Origin: an uncultured bacterium
GTDB lineage: Bacteria > Armatimonadota > UBA5829 > DSUL01
NCBI GenBank assembly: GCA_937967775.1
Contig: CALCJH010000170.1
Span: 1-6,601, forward strand
Direction of reading: 5' to 3'
Length of the DNA: 6,601 nt
A model generated the notes under the pieces. The model made no database searches. It worked only from the letters and a program-made list of their open reading frames with translations, and was not told the DNA's origin. A program made the translations under genes and the position numbers. Positions 1 through 5,447 of the stretch are shown here, piece by piece. How positions within the stretch are numbered: the first letter of the stretch is position 1; each line of letters starts with the position of its first letter.

Positions 1-162
1 GACCCGGGCTATCAGGTGACGCGCAAATACGAGGTGCGGACCATCCCCTACCTTGTCATCATCGACAGGAAGGGCCGAATCGCCCGCACCATCGTCGGTC
101 ACAACTCCGAGTTTAAAAAGCAGATCTCGCGGGAGATTGACTGTTTGCTTGCTGAGAAATGA
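1..162 (+). CDS. Thioredoxin-fold protein, C-terminal end (partial)
   Basis: Reading frame 1 is open from the window edge and ends at TGA 160-162, giving 53 residues; the start and any CxxC active site lie outside the window. The stretch VRTIPYLVIIDRKGRI matches the second half of a thioredoxin/TlpA/ResA fold: the Thr-Ile-Pro is the cis-proline loop next to the active site, followed by a hydrophobic strand, a D-x-x-G turn and a second strand, then a C-terminal amphipathic helix. Such proteins are thiol-disulfide oxidoreductases or peroxiredoxin relatives. Without the N-terminal part I cannot tell reductase from peroxidase, or whether it is exported. It is followed after 48 bases by the DGC-domain gene on the same strand, so the two are probably co-transcribed. 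One cysteine is visible near the C-terminus (residue 48 of the fragment); its role is unknown. Confidence 0.8.
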   Translation, partial: DPGYQVTRKYEVRTIPYLVIIDRKGRIARTIVGHNSEFKKQISREIDCLLAEK

Positions 163-193
163 TGAACCTGGGGCTGTGAGTCCCTGACCCTAC

Positions 194-201
194 AGGAGGA
201 G
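194..201 (+). promoter_or_regulatory. Strong Shine-Dalgarno sequence for a TTG start
   Basis: AGGAGGAG lies nine bases before the TTG at 211. It is almost a perfect anti-16S match. It decides the start of the DGC-domain gene, because no ATG or GTG start with a comparable site is present nearby and the TTG frame places the N-terminal CGC cysteines in the protein. Confidence 0.8.
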
Positions 202-210
202 AAAAACAAG

Positions 211-621
211 TTGGAGAAGTTGGAACGGTGCGGTTGTGCATCGAAGGGAGTGGTGCTTCTGGCGTGCTCCGGCGGCTCCAACGTGGGCCAGCTTGCCAAT
301 GAAGCTGCGGTTTCGCTGACGCAGCTGAAGAGGGGCAAGATGTCCTGCGTGGTTGGGCTTGCCGCGCACATACCGGAGTTCGACGAGAAGATGGAAGACT
401 GCAGCATTATCGTCGCCATTGACGGCTGCGAGACGGCCTGCGCGCGCAGGGCGGTTGAGCACCTGCAGCGGCGAGCCGATGTGCACGTCGTGGTGACGGA
501 TCTCGGAATAGAGAAAGAGCACCGGTTCGACATTTCCGCCGAGCAGGTGGGACTGGTGGCCGGAGTGGTGGCCGACAGGATTGCTGCGCTCCAGTCTCAG
601 CCTGCGGAGGCGGTCGTGTGA
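211..621 (+). CDS. DGC-domain putative zinc-binding protein
   Basis: 136 residues, starting at TTG 211 behind a strong ribosome binding site. The family is recognised by its name-giving Asp-Gly-Cys at residues 71-73 within AIDGCETACARR. Four cysteines sit where the family's proposed metal ligands are expected: C19 in the ACSGG loop after the first strand, C46, C73 and C77. An additional CGC lies at residues 7-9, close to the N-terminus. No signal peptide or membrane segment is visible, so it should be cytoplasmic. Biochemical function is not established for the family; zinc binding is inferred from the conserved cysteines. It sits between two thioredoxin-fold genes (gaps of 48 and 42 bases), which suggests a shared redox, metal or sulfur-related task. 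Family assignment is firm; function is open. Confidence 0.9.
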   Translation: MEKLERCGCASKGVVLLACSGGSNVGQLANEAAVSLTQLKRGKMSCVVGLAAHIPEFDEKMEDCSIIVAIDGCETACARRAVEHLQRRADVHVVVTDLGIEKEHRFDISAEQVGLVAGVVADRIAALQSQPAEAVV

Positions 622-663
622 GGCCGGTTTAACACACACTCCAGAGGGCAAGAGGAGATCACA

Positions 664-897
664 ATGAAAATCCGTATATTCGGACCCGGGTGCATGAAAT
701 GCCGGGAGACGGAAAAAATCGTCCGCAGTGTGCTGGCCGAGACCGGCATCGAGGCGGATGTGGAGAAGGTCGAGGATATTCAGGCGATGGTAGCCGCCGG
801 GGTGGTCAGCACTCCGGCGGTGGAGGTGGACGGACAGGTGAAGATCGCAGGGCGCGTGCCCAGGCCGGACGACGTCAAGAAGCTGCTGGGCGTCTGA
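664..897 (+). CDS. Small thioredoxin-like protein (redox-active disulfide protein 2 type)
   Basis: 77 residues, starting at ATG 664 with AGGAG six bases upstream. This is a minimal thioredoxin/glutaredoxin-like fold. The first strand MKIRIFGPG leads into the active-site Cys10-Met-Lys-Cys13. A helix follows, then the cis-Pro loop at residues 48-51 (VSTP), strands around AVEVDG and VKIAGRV, and a short terminal helix. Length and the GPGCxxC plus STPA pattern match the small thiol-disulfide proteins annotated as redox-active disulfide protein 2. These are cytoplasmic and presumably pass electrons to a partner thiol protein; no signal peptide is seen. It is the last gene of the plus-strand cluster and is followed by an intrinsic terminator. 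The partner could be the DGC protein or the upstream thioredoxin-fold protein, but that is inference from position. Confidence 0.92.
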   Translation: MKIRIFGPGCMKCRETEKIVRSVLAETGIEADVEKVEDIQAMVAAGVVSTPAVEVDGQVKIAGRVPRPDDVKKLLGV

Positions 898-910
898 AAG
901 TTCGGGGGAA

Positions 911-942
911 GCGGGGTCGCTTCGACCCGACGCGCTTTTTTT
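911..942 (+). terminator. Intrinsic terminator of the redox gene cluster
   Basis: GGGTCG (914-919), a three-base CTT loop and CGACCC (923-928) form a perfect stem. GCG (911-913) can pair with CGC (931-933) across a GA bulge. A run of seven T follows at 936-942. It begins 13 bases after the stop of the small thioredoxin gene, as expected for a rho-independent terminator. Confidence 0.85.
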
Positions 943-947
943 GAACA

Positions 948-974
948 GAGGCCGCCCCGGCGAGGGGCGGCCTT
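948..974 (+). terminator. Second strong GC hairpin, possible backup terminator
   Basis: GGCCGCCCC (950-958) pairs perfectly with GGGGCGGCC (964-972) around a GGCGA loop, and A949-T973 and G948-T974 extend the stem. Only TTCT follows on the plus strand, so the U-tract is poor. No T-run follows the hairpin when read on the minus strand. It probably backs up the terminator at 911-942 or blocks read-through between the convergent blocks. Confidence 0.45.
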
Positions 975-1085
975 CTCCCGCTAGACCGTTTTGGCGGGCC
1001 CAGTGCAGCCGCCAGAGGTCAGGGAAAAGAGTGTCTTTCTGTCGCCCTGAGTGGTCCTCGCGGGCGGTCGGGGAACGCGGCGAAC

Positions 1086-1106
1086 GCCCGGCAACCCCGC
1101 CCGGGC
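1086..1106 (-). terminator. Possible hairpin directly after the barrel gene
   Basis: GCCCGG (1086-1091) and CCGGGC (1101-1106) are a perfect 6-base inverted repeat with a 9-base loop, immediately downstream of the minus-strand stop codon. The minus strand continues GTTCGCCGCGTT, which is not a proper T-run, so intrinsic termination here is uncertain. The rest of the intergenic region between 975 and 1085 shows no clear signal. Confidence 0.3.
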
Positions 1107-4106
1107 TCAGAGGTCGAATGGCATGCGGAAGTCCAGGCGGGCTTCCGCAGTGGTCTTATCCGGAATAGACGGATTGGAGTTGTCCCACTTGGTGGCCTCA
1201 CCGGTGAACGTCAGGAACCGGTCGTGGCTGATCTGCTGGTCCAGCCGGAGCCGTACGGAGTGGCCCCTCACCTCCCCCGTGGGAGTGCGCGCCTCGTCCC
1301 GGCCGTAGTAGACATCCACCACCATCCCTTTCTGCGCCTGACGCTGCAGCCCGATGCTGTTCTTCAGCGTGGAGGTCTTCGCCTTGTCGTTGTCATCCAG
1401 ACGGTGGTCCAGAACCAGGTTCAAGCTTCCGGCCAGCCGCGTGGTGAGCTTCAGCGACTGCGAGGTGACCAGTTCGATGACGCCGTTCGGAAGCTCCTTG
1501 TTCTGGTTCAGGGTGTATGCAAGCTGCGAAGCCGGCCCCAGGCGCACATCGAAAGCGATATTGCGCACGGGCTTCACCGAACCCCACCCCAGATCCTTGT
1601 CCTTGATATACAGGTCCAGATGCCAGGGCTTCTCCTTGTCCGGGTCCGTTTTGAACTTATAGCCGCGCCCCAGATGGTGTTTGCCATTGGCCAGCAGCAT
1701 ATGGGAATACTCCACGCCCAGCACGTTCTTGCCCCACAGCGCATCCAGATTCAGACCGCGCACGAACGTGACCACATTGCCATTCAGCCGCGTGGAGCCG
1801 TATTCGGTGGTCAGGTTCAGCTTCGAGAGCGGTCCCAGCGTCTCCGCCACCTGCCCTCCCAGAGCCAGTCGGTAGCCGAAGCCATCACCGGCATAGTTGG
1901 TGTTCTTCGTGAACGACTCCATCGTGAAGTTCAGCGATCGCGCGGCCGCCCAGTCCACCGCCACCCGGGTCACCTCTTCTGAGGGATCCCGTCCGCGATC
2001 CACCGCCGTGCGCGCCCCTTTCACCGTCACCCGTTCGCCCGCGCGGGTCTGCATATTCCAGGACGTGACATACTCAAAAGCGCCGGTCATCGAATCCGTC
2101 CGCCGCTCGCTCCAGCTGAGCCAGGTGGGACGGGAGCGGTCCGTCTCGGCCTGATACGCGCGCACCACCGCTCCGGCAAGCGCGCCCCCCGCAGCGCGGG
2201 TCAAGTTGGAATCCCGTGAGAAGCTGACGAACCAGTTGTTGCGGAACCGTTGCTCCATCGCAAAGATGTCGCGCATCGCCCCGGAGATCACTTCACCGGC
2301 CGAGCCGTTCAGCGACAGGCTGTGCTGGAGGGTCACCTTGGACCTGTCGGAAGGCGCATACATCAGGTTCAGCACCTCGGAGCGCCGGAACAGGTCTTCC
2401 GCGTCGTTGTCTCCGCGGCGGTATGCCGTATCAAGTTTGAGCGCAGGGGAGATCTGGCCGCCCAGCGCCACGTCGTAGATGCGGAAGCCGCGGTCGCCTG
2501 CCATCTGCTGCTTGCGAGCATCCGCCAGATCTCCGATGCGTCCGAAGGTGGCGTCTATATTCTGGTATCCCGCCTTGAAGTTGAGGTACTTGCCCGCCAG
2601 TCCGATGCCCATTCTGCGAACATCGCCCACATCGGAGCGAAGCAGGGTGTAGTCGCTGTTCAGGGACAGACGTCCCGCCACGCGCGCGTTCAGGCCGCCT
2701 TCGATCCTGTGCATTCCGTATTCATTCCCGAACCGCGCCTGCTCCGACGGAGACAGCGCCCCCAGCCGGCTGAAGCTGCTGGAGATGGTCTGGCTGGCGA
2801 TCCACCCCTGCCAGTCCGCGCCGGACATGGAGAACGTCTGCCGGGCGATGTCGCCCCGGCCGTCAGTGAGGTTCACGAACGAGAGCGTCCCTGTCAGCTT
2901 CGGGTTGAGCTTCACGTAGGTGTTCAGCAGATGGCGGGAGATGCCTGCCTCCTGCAGGACAGCCTTACGGTCCGCATCGGTCACCTGCCCCACCGTGGCG
3001 TTCGGGTCGAACTGCAGCTTGGCCGCTAGCGCGAGCTGCGAAAGCTCGTCCTGACTCAGACTGGCCAGCCTCTTGAAGGACGGGTCCACGGAGCGGAACG
3101 CCGCCAGGAAGCCGACCTTCGGCTCGTTATAGACCAGCTGGATGGAATCCAGCGCCCCAGAGCTGTCGTACATGCGCATCCAGCTGAGGCGGTTCCACGG
3201 GCTTCCTTCCGGCATCAGGGAGTTCGGCCTCAGCTCCAGCGCGGCCGACAGGCGGCGCACGCCCTTCTCACGCGCAAGCTGATCTACCACCTCTTTTGGT
3301 AATGCGCCCTGCTCCCGAAGGGTGGTGAAACCGGTGAAGTTGGCGCCCACGTCCTGATACCCGAAGCTCAGGCGTGCATCTCCCATCTCCACCCGGGCCT
3401 TCTGAGAGACGATCTGGTCGCTGTCCAGCGAGTGCGGGGTCTTGCCGGAATTTTTCTCGAACAGTCCCTTCGCGCCAGGCTTGCGCGGGTCGGACATATA
3501 GAGCATGCTCTCGAGTCCCAGGCTGCCCAGGTCGAAGTCCATCTTCATCCCGAACGTCAGGACGTCGAACGGCAGCCCGCCTTTCGCGTCTGCCCCGCGA
3601 TAGGCGTGCAGGAAGCTGGCGTTGGAGTTGCCGCCGAAGAAGCCGGGCAGCAGGGGCAGTCCCACGAGGCTACGAGCCGCGGCCTTGCCCTCGTTGTAGC
3701 GGTAGGTGGCGCGGATGCTCTGCATCGAGGAGACCGGCTCCGTGAAGCTGAGCGCCCCGCTGACCGGATCCACAAAGTAATCCCGGTTGCGCACCAGACG
3801 CCGGCCGTCCACGGAGACCGTGAGCGTGTCCAGGTCAATGTTGCCGTGGGTCAGAATGTAGCCCGCGGGCGAGCCGTTCCCGCGAAGCACATCGAAGCCG
3901 TTCCCCAGTTTGGCGCCGGGCTCTCCGGCGTCAGCAGGATCCTCCGTCTGGTCCATATCCAGGACGCCGCCCACACCCAGGCGCCCCACATTACCCCAGA
4001 GCAGACGCGGCGAATCGTCCGCGGCCGGAGCACCCCCCGCAAGGAGGAATGCTACCGCCACAGTCAGGAGTCCGCATATTAGAGATCTGCCCTGTATTTT
4101 CGGCAT
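1107..4106 (-). CDS. Large putative outer-membrane beta-barrel protein
   Basis: 999 residues from ATG 4106. The start places a classical signal peptide at the N-terminus: Lys/Arg near residues 3-7, a hydrophobic core about 9-23, and a likely cut after APA near residue 28. An in-frame TTG at 4142 would add 12 residues before the signal peptide and has no ribosome binding site.

Residues about 82-137 form a beta-sandwich-like unit (TLTVSVDGRRLVRNRDY, then a turn and another strand pair). It resembles the N-G-x-x-L...D-Y-x-x-D units seen in some large secreted or outer-membrane proteins such as SprA. From about 180 to the end the protein is almost wholly alternating amphipathic strands with short Asp/Asn/Gly turns, ending RLDFRMPFDL, as in outer-membrane barrels. 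No TonB plug, secretin core or POTRA is evident. Residues 257-542 hold a degenerate repeat.

It lies 67 bases downstream of the anti-sigma-like gene, probably in one transcription unit. Family not recognised; transport, adhesion and secretion all remain possible. Confidence 0.8.
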   Translation of the reverse strand: MPKIQGRSLICGLLTVAVAFLLAGGAPAADDSPRLLWGNVGRLGVGGVLDMDQTEDPADAGEPGAKLGNGFDVLRGNGSPAGYILTHGNIDLDTLTVSVDGRRLVRNRDYFVDPVSGALSFTEPVSSMQSIRATYRYNEGKAAARSLVGLPLLPGFFGGNSNASFLHAYRGADAKGGLPFDVLTFGMKMDFDLGSLGLESMLYMSDPRKPGAKGLFEKNSGKTPHSLDSDQIVSQKARVEMGDARLSFGYQDVGANFTGFTTLREQGALPKEVVDQLAREKGVRRLSAALELRPNSLMPEGSPWNRLSWMRMYDSSGALDSIQLVYNEPKVGFLAAFRSVDPSFKRLASLSQDELSQLALAAKLQFDPNATVGQVTDADRKAVLQEAGISRHLLNTYVKLNPKLTGTLSFVNLTDGRGDIARQTFSMSGADWQGWIASQTISSSFSRLGALSPSEQARFGNEYGMHRIEGGLNARVAGRLSLNSDYTLLRSDVGDVRRMGIGLAGKYLNFKAGYQNIDATFGRIGDLADARKQQMAGDRGFRIYDVALGGQISPALKLDTAYRRGDNDAEDLFRRSEVLNLMYAPSDRSKVTLQHSLSLNGSAGEVISGAMRDIFAMEQRFRNNWFVSFSRDSNLTRAAGGALAGAVVRAYQAETDRSRPTWLSWSERRTDSMTGAFEYVTSWNMQTRAGERVTVKGARTAVDRGRDPSEEVTRVAVDWAAARSLNFTMESFTKNTNYAGDGFGYRLALGGQVAETLGPLSKLNLTTEYGSTRLNGNVVTFVRGLNLDALWGKNVLGVEYSHMLLANGKHHLGRGYKFKTDPDKEKPWHLDLYIKDKDLGWGSVKPVRNIAFDVRLGPASQLAYTLNQNKELPNGVIELVTSQSLKLTTRLAGSLNLVLDHRLDDNDKAKTSTLKNSIGLQRQAQKGMVVDVYYGRDEARTPTGEVRGHSVRLRLDQQISHDRFLTFTGEATKWDNSNPSIPDKTTAEARLDFRMPFDL
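2481..3338 (-). repeat. Degenerate four-copy repeat within the barrel protein
   Basis: Four segments of the barrel protein share the pattern F-x-[R/G]-[L/I/F]-x-x-L, about 12-40 variable residues, then [E/D]-x-G-x-x-R and a beta-strand. Copy 1 is at residues 257-285 (FTGFTTL ... EKGVRR). Copy 2 is at 344-391 (FKRLASL ... EAGISR), with a longer middle. Copy 3 is at 445-467 (FSRLGAL ... EYGMHR). Copy 4 is at 521-542 (FGRIGDL ... DRGFR). Copies start 76-101 residues apart, consistent with a repeated hairpin-plus-helical-loop unit. The similarity is at the protein level only. Confidence 0.6.
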
Positions 4107-4142
4107 CTGCTCAAGATTATGCCCGGCTGCTCTCTTGCTCAA
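4107..4142 (-). promoter_or_regulatory. Weak candidate promoter just before the barrel gene
   Basis: On the minus strand TTGAGC (4142-4137) and CATAAT (4121-4116) are separated by 15 bases and resemble -35 and -10 boxes. Transcription would begin around 4109, giving an almost leaderless message for ATG 4106. The only Shine-Dalgarno-like bases before that ATG are a weak GAG three bases away, which fits either a leaderless start or poor translation. The spacer is short and the match may be chance. Confidence 0.25.
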
Positions 4143-4173
4143 GCGCGCCAGAAACGCTATTCTGACCCGAAAA

Positions 4174-5253
4174 TCAAAAATCTGCCGCTATCAGCCGCAA
4201 AGACTGCCGCGAAGGCCGTGCAATGTCCAGAGTGGCTCCGGCGGCCGCCTTTCTTCGACGCTGCTCCAGGATCTCTTTCATCCCTGAGTTCAGCGGGTCG
4301 TCCGCCATATGCCGCTCCAGCACTTCCTGAGGGGATGCGATCGCCACCGCCACCGGCCGGACCTCCACAGGTTGGGATGCGGCCGTTTCCTCGTTAGATC
4401 CTGTCTCGGACAGAGACTCGCCAACTCCGGCCACCAGCACGACGACCTCCTCCACCGCCGGGGCTGCCGGGGTAGCCGGCTTGCTGACCGGAACGGCGTC
4501 GGCCGGTTTCGAGGCGATCGTCTGCGGCCGTAACGGCTTCACAACGCGGGCAGGACGGAGCCTCCGCGCAGGTTCTTCCCTGGCGGACGCAGGCGCTTCC
4601 GTCACCGCCGCGGCGTTGGCTTCAGAAGAAGGCGCAGGCGCAAGGATTTCACGGGAAACCGCAGGAGGCGCCGGGGGTGTTACTGCAGCGCCATCCCCGG
4701 CGGGCCGGATATCCTGAGCCGGCCGGAGGCAAAGCACAGCAAGGATGGCCGCGCCGGCCAGCGCGCTCACCGCGGCGTAACGGAAGGACGGGGCAAGGGT
4801 GCGGCGCAGCGTGGCGAAGACCGAAGGACGGGCGTATGTTCTGACGGCGATCCGCTCGCGAAGACCAGCCGGGGCTGTTTCCTCCACCGCAGGCGCGGCC
4901 GCGATGATCTCGCAGAGTTCCTCCATCTCTTCCGCGCACCAGCGGCACTCCTTCAGATGTGAGCTCAACTCCTGCGAGGGGGTTCCGCCGGTGTCCGGCG
5001 CGAGCGCCGTCTCCTGCTCGAAGCGCTCGCATTCCGATCTCCGGCGGATATGCTCCATCACGCAGGCGCGCAGGTCCGCCGGGGGCTCCTGCCAGGCGGT
5101 CCGGCAAGCTCCGGACAACTCCCGCGTGAGATCCAGAAGCTCCCGGCAGGACTCGCAAGAAGCCAGATGCCGCTCCACCAGCGCCGCCGACTCGCCATCC
5201 AACATTCCGTCGGCGTAGCAGGAGATCAGTTCTTCCATCAGTTCGCAGTTCAT
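4174..5253 (-). CDS. Membrane anti-sigma-like protein with two zinc-finger modules
   Basis: 359 residues from ATG 5253. This start is chosen because the protein then opens MNCELMEELISCYADG, the usual beginning of zf-HC2 anti-sigma domains; the frame stays open far upstream but that stretch looks non-coding. The ribosome binding site is weak (TGAGAAG directly before ATG).

Module 1: C3...H29-x3-C33-x2-C36. Module 2: C75...H99-x3-C103-x2-C106, with nearly the same Cys-His spacing. A single transmembrane helix spans about 159-176. The rest (177-359) is exported, Pro/Ala-rich to about 265, with a more ordered end (residues 266-359).

The family binds an ECF sigma factor in the cytoplasm and releases it on an external signal. 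No sigma gene is adjacent: upstream, beyond a terminator, is the STN protein, and downstream is the barrel gene. The partner must be encoded elsewhere, or the protein has another role. Confidence 0.82.
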   Translation of the reverse strand: MNCELMEELISCYADGMLDGESAALVERHLASCESCRELLDLTRELSGACRTAWQEPPADLRACVMEHIRRRSECERFEQETALAPDTGGTPSQELSSHLKECRWCAEEMEELCEIIAAAPAVEETAPAGLRERIAVRTYARPSVFATLRRTLAPSFRYAAVSALAGAAILAVLCLRPAQDIRPAGDGAAVTPPAPPAVSREILAPAPSSEANAAAVTEAPASAREEPARRLRPARVVKPLRPQTIASKPADAVPVSKPATPAAPAVEEVVVLVAGVGESLSETGSNEETAASQPVEVRPVAVAIASPQEVLERHMADDPLNSGMKEILEQRRRKAAAGATLDIARPSRQSLRLIAADF

Positions 5254-5329
5254 CTTCTCAGGCCGCCTTCCCGCACTCCGGGGCATCCTCCACGCGCCAT
5301 CACCGCCCCGTGGCGGGCCTTCCATTTGT

Positions 5330-5357
5330 AAAGACACCGCGAAATGCCGAAAGTAAC
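5330..5357 (-). promoter_or_regulatory. Candidate ECF-like promoter for the anti-sigma gene
   Basis: The terminator at 5381-5416 implies that the anti-sigma gene has its own promoter between 5254 and 5380. On the minus strand GTTACTT (5357-5351), exactly 15 bases, then GTCTTT (5335-5330) loosely follows the ECF layout GGAACTT-N15/16-GTC. The AAC core of the -35 is degraded to TAC, so this is a weak match. It would leave a leader of about 70 bases that contains a small CCGCC/GGCGG hairpin (5303-5316). Confidence 0.25.
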
Positions 5358-5380
5358 AGCTTTTTTCGCGAACCGTATGA

Positions 5381-5416
5381 AGAAAGCCCCCTCTGGGGTG
5401 CGATCCCGGAGGGGGC
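5381..5416 (-). terminator. Intrinsic terminator after the STN-domain gene
   Basis: Reading the minus strand, GCCCCCTC (5416-5409) pairs perfectly with GAGGGGGC (5393-5386). The stem continues inward through a G-T pair and CCC/GGG to a loop of about five bases. TTTCTTC follows directly. It lies 31 bases after the stop of the STN-domain gene and separates it from the anti-sigma gene. Confidence 0.85.
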
Positions 5417-5447
5417 GAGGCAGGAGATGAATAATCAGCGCGAGCGC

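Noticed and set aside
99..651. Minus-strand open frames of 144 and 153 residues (99-533 and 190-651) opposite the DGC gene
   Set aside because: Both run antisense to the clearly recognisable DGC-domain gene and show no family signature.
690..944. Plus-strand 84-residue frame overlapping the small thioredoxin gene
   Set aside because: It is out of frame with a recognisable CxxC protein, is Gly/Arg-rich, and runs through the terminator.
977..998. CCCGC/GCGGG inverted repeat in the convergent intergenic region
   Set aside because: The stem is only five bases with a 12-base loop and no T-run on either strand. This is expected by chance at this GC content.
1224..1982. 252-residue plus-strand open frame opposite the barrel gene
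   Set aside because: It lies wholly antisense to a well-supported coding frame. Its translation is rich in Arg/His/Gln/Val with no domain, signal peptide or ribosome binding site, typical of shadow frames in GC-rich genes.
3432..4082. 216-residue plus-strand open frame opposite the barrel N-terminus
   Set aside because: Antisense to the signal peptide and N-terminal domain of the barrel protein, and its composition shows no recognisable fold.
4107..4142. TTG at 4142 as start of the barrel protein
   Set aside because: There is no ribosome binding site before it, and it would put 12 polar residues ahead of a standard signal peptide that begins at ATG 4106.
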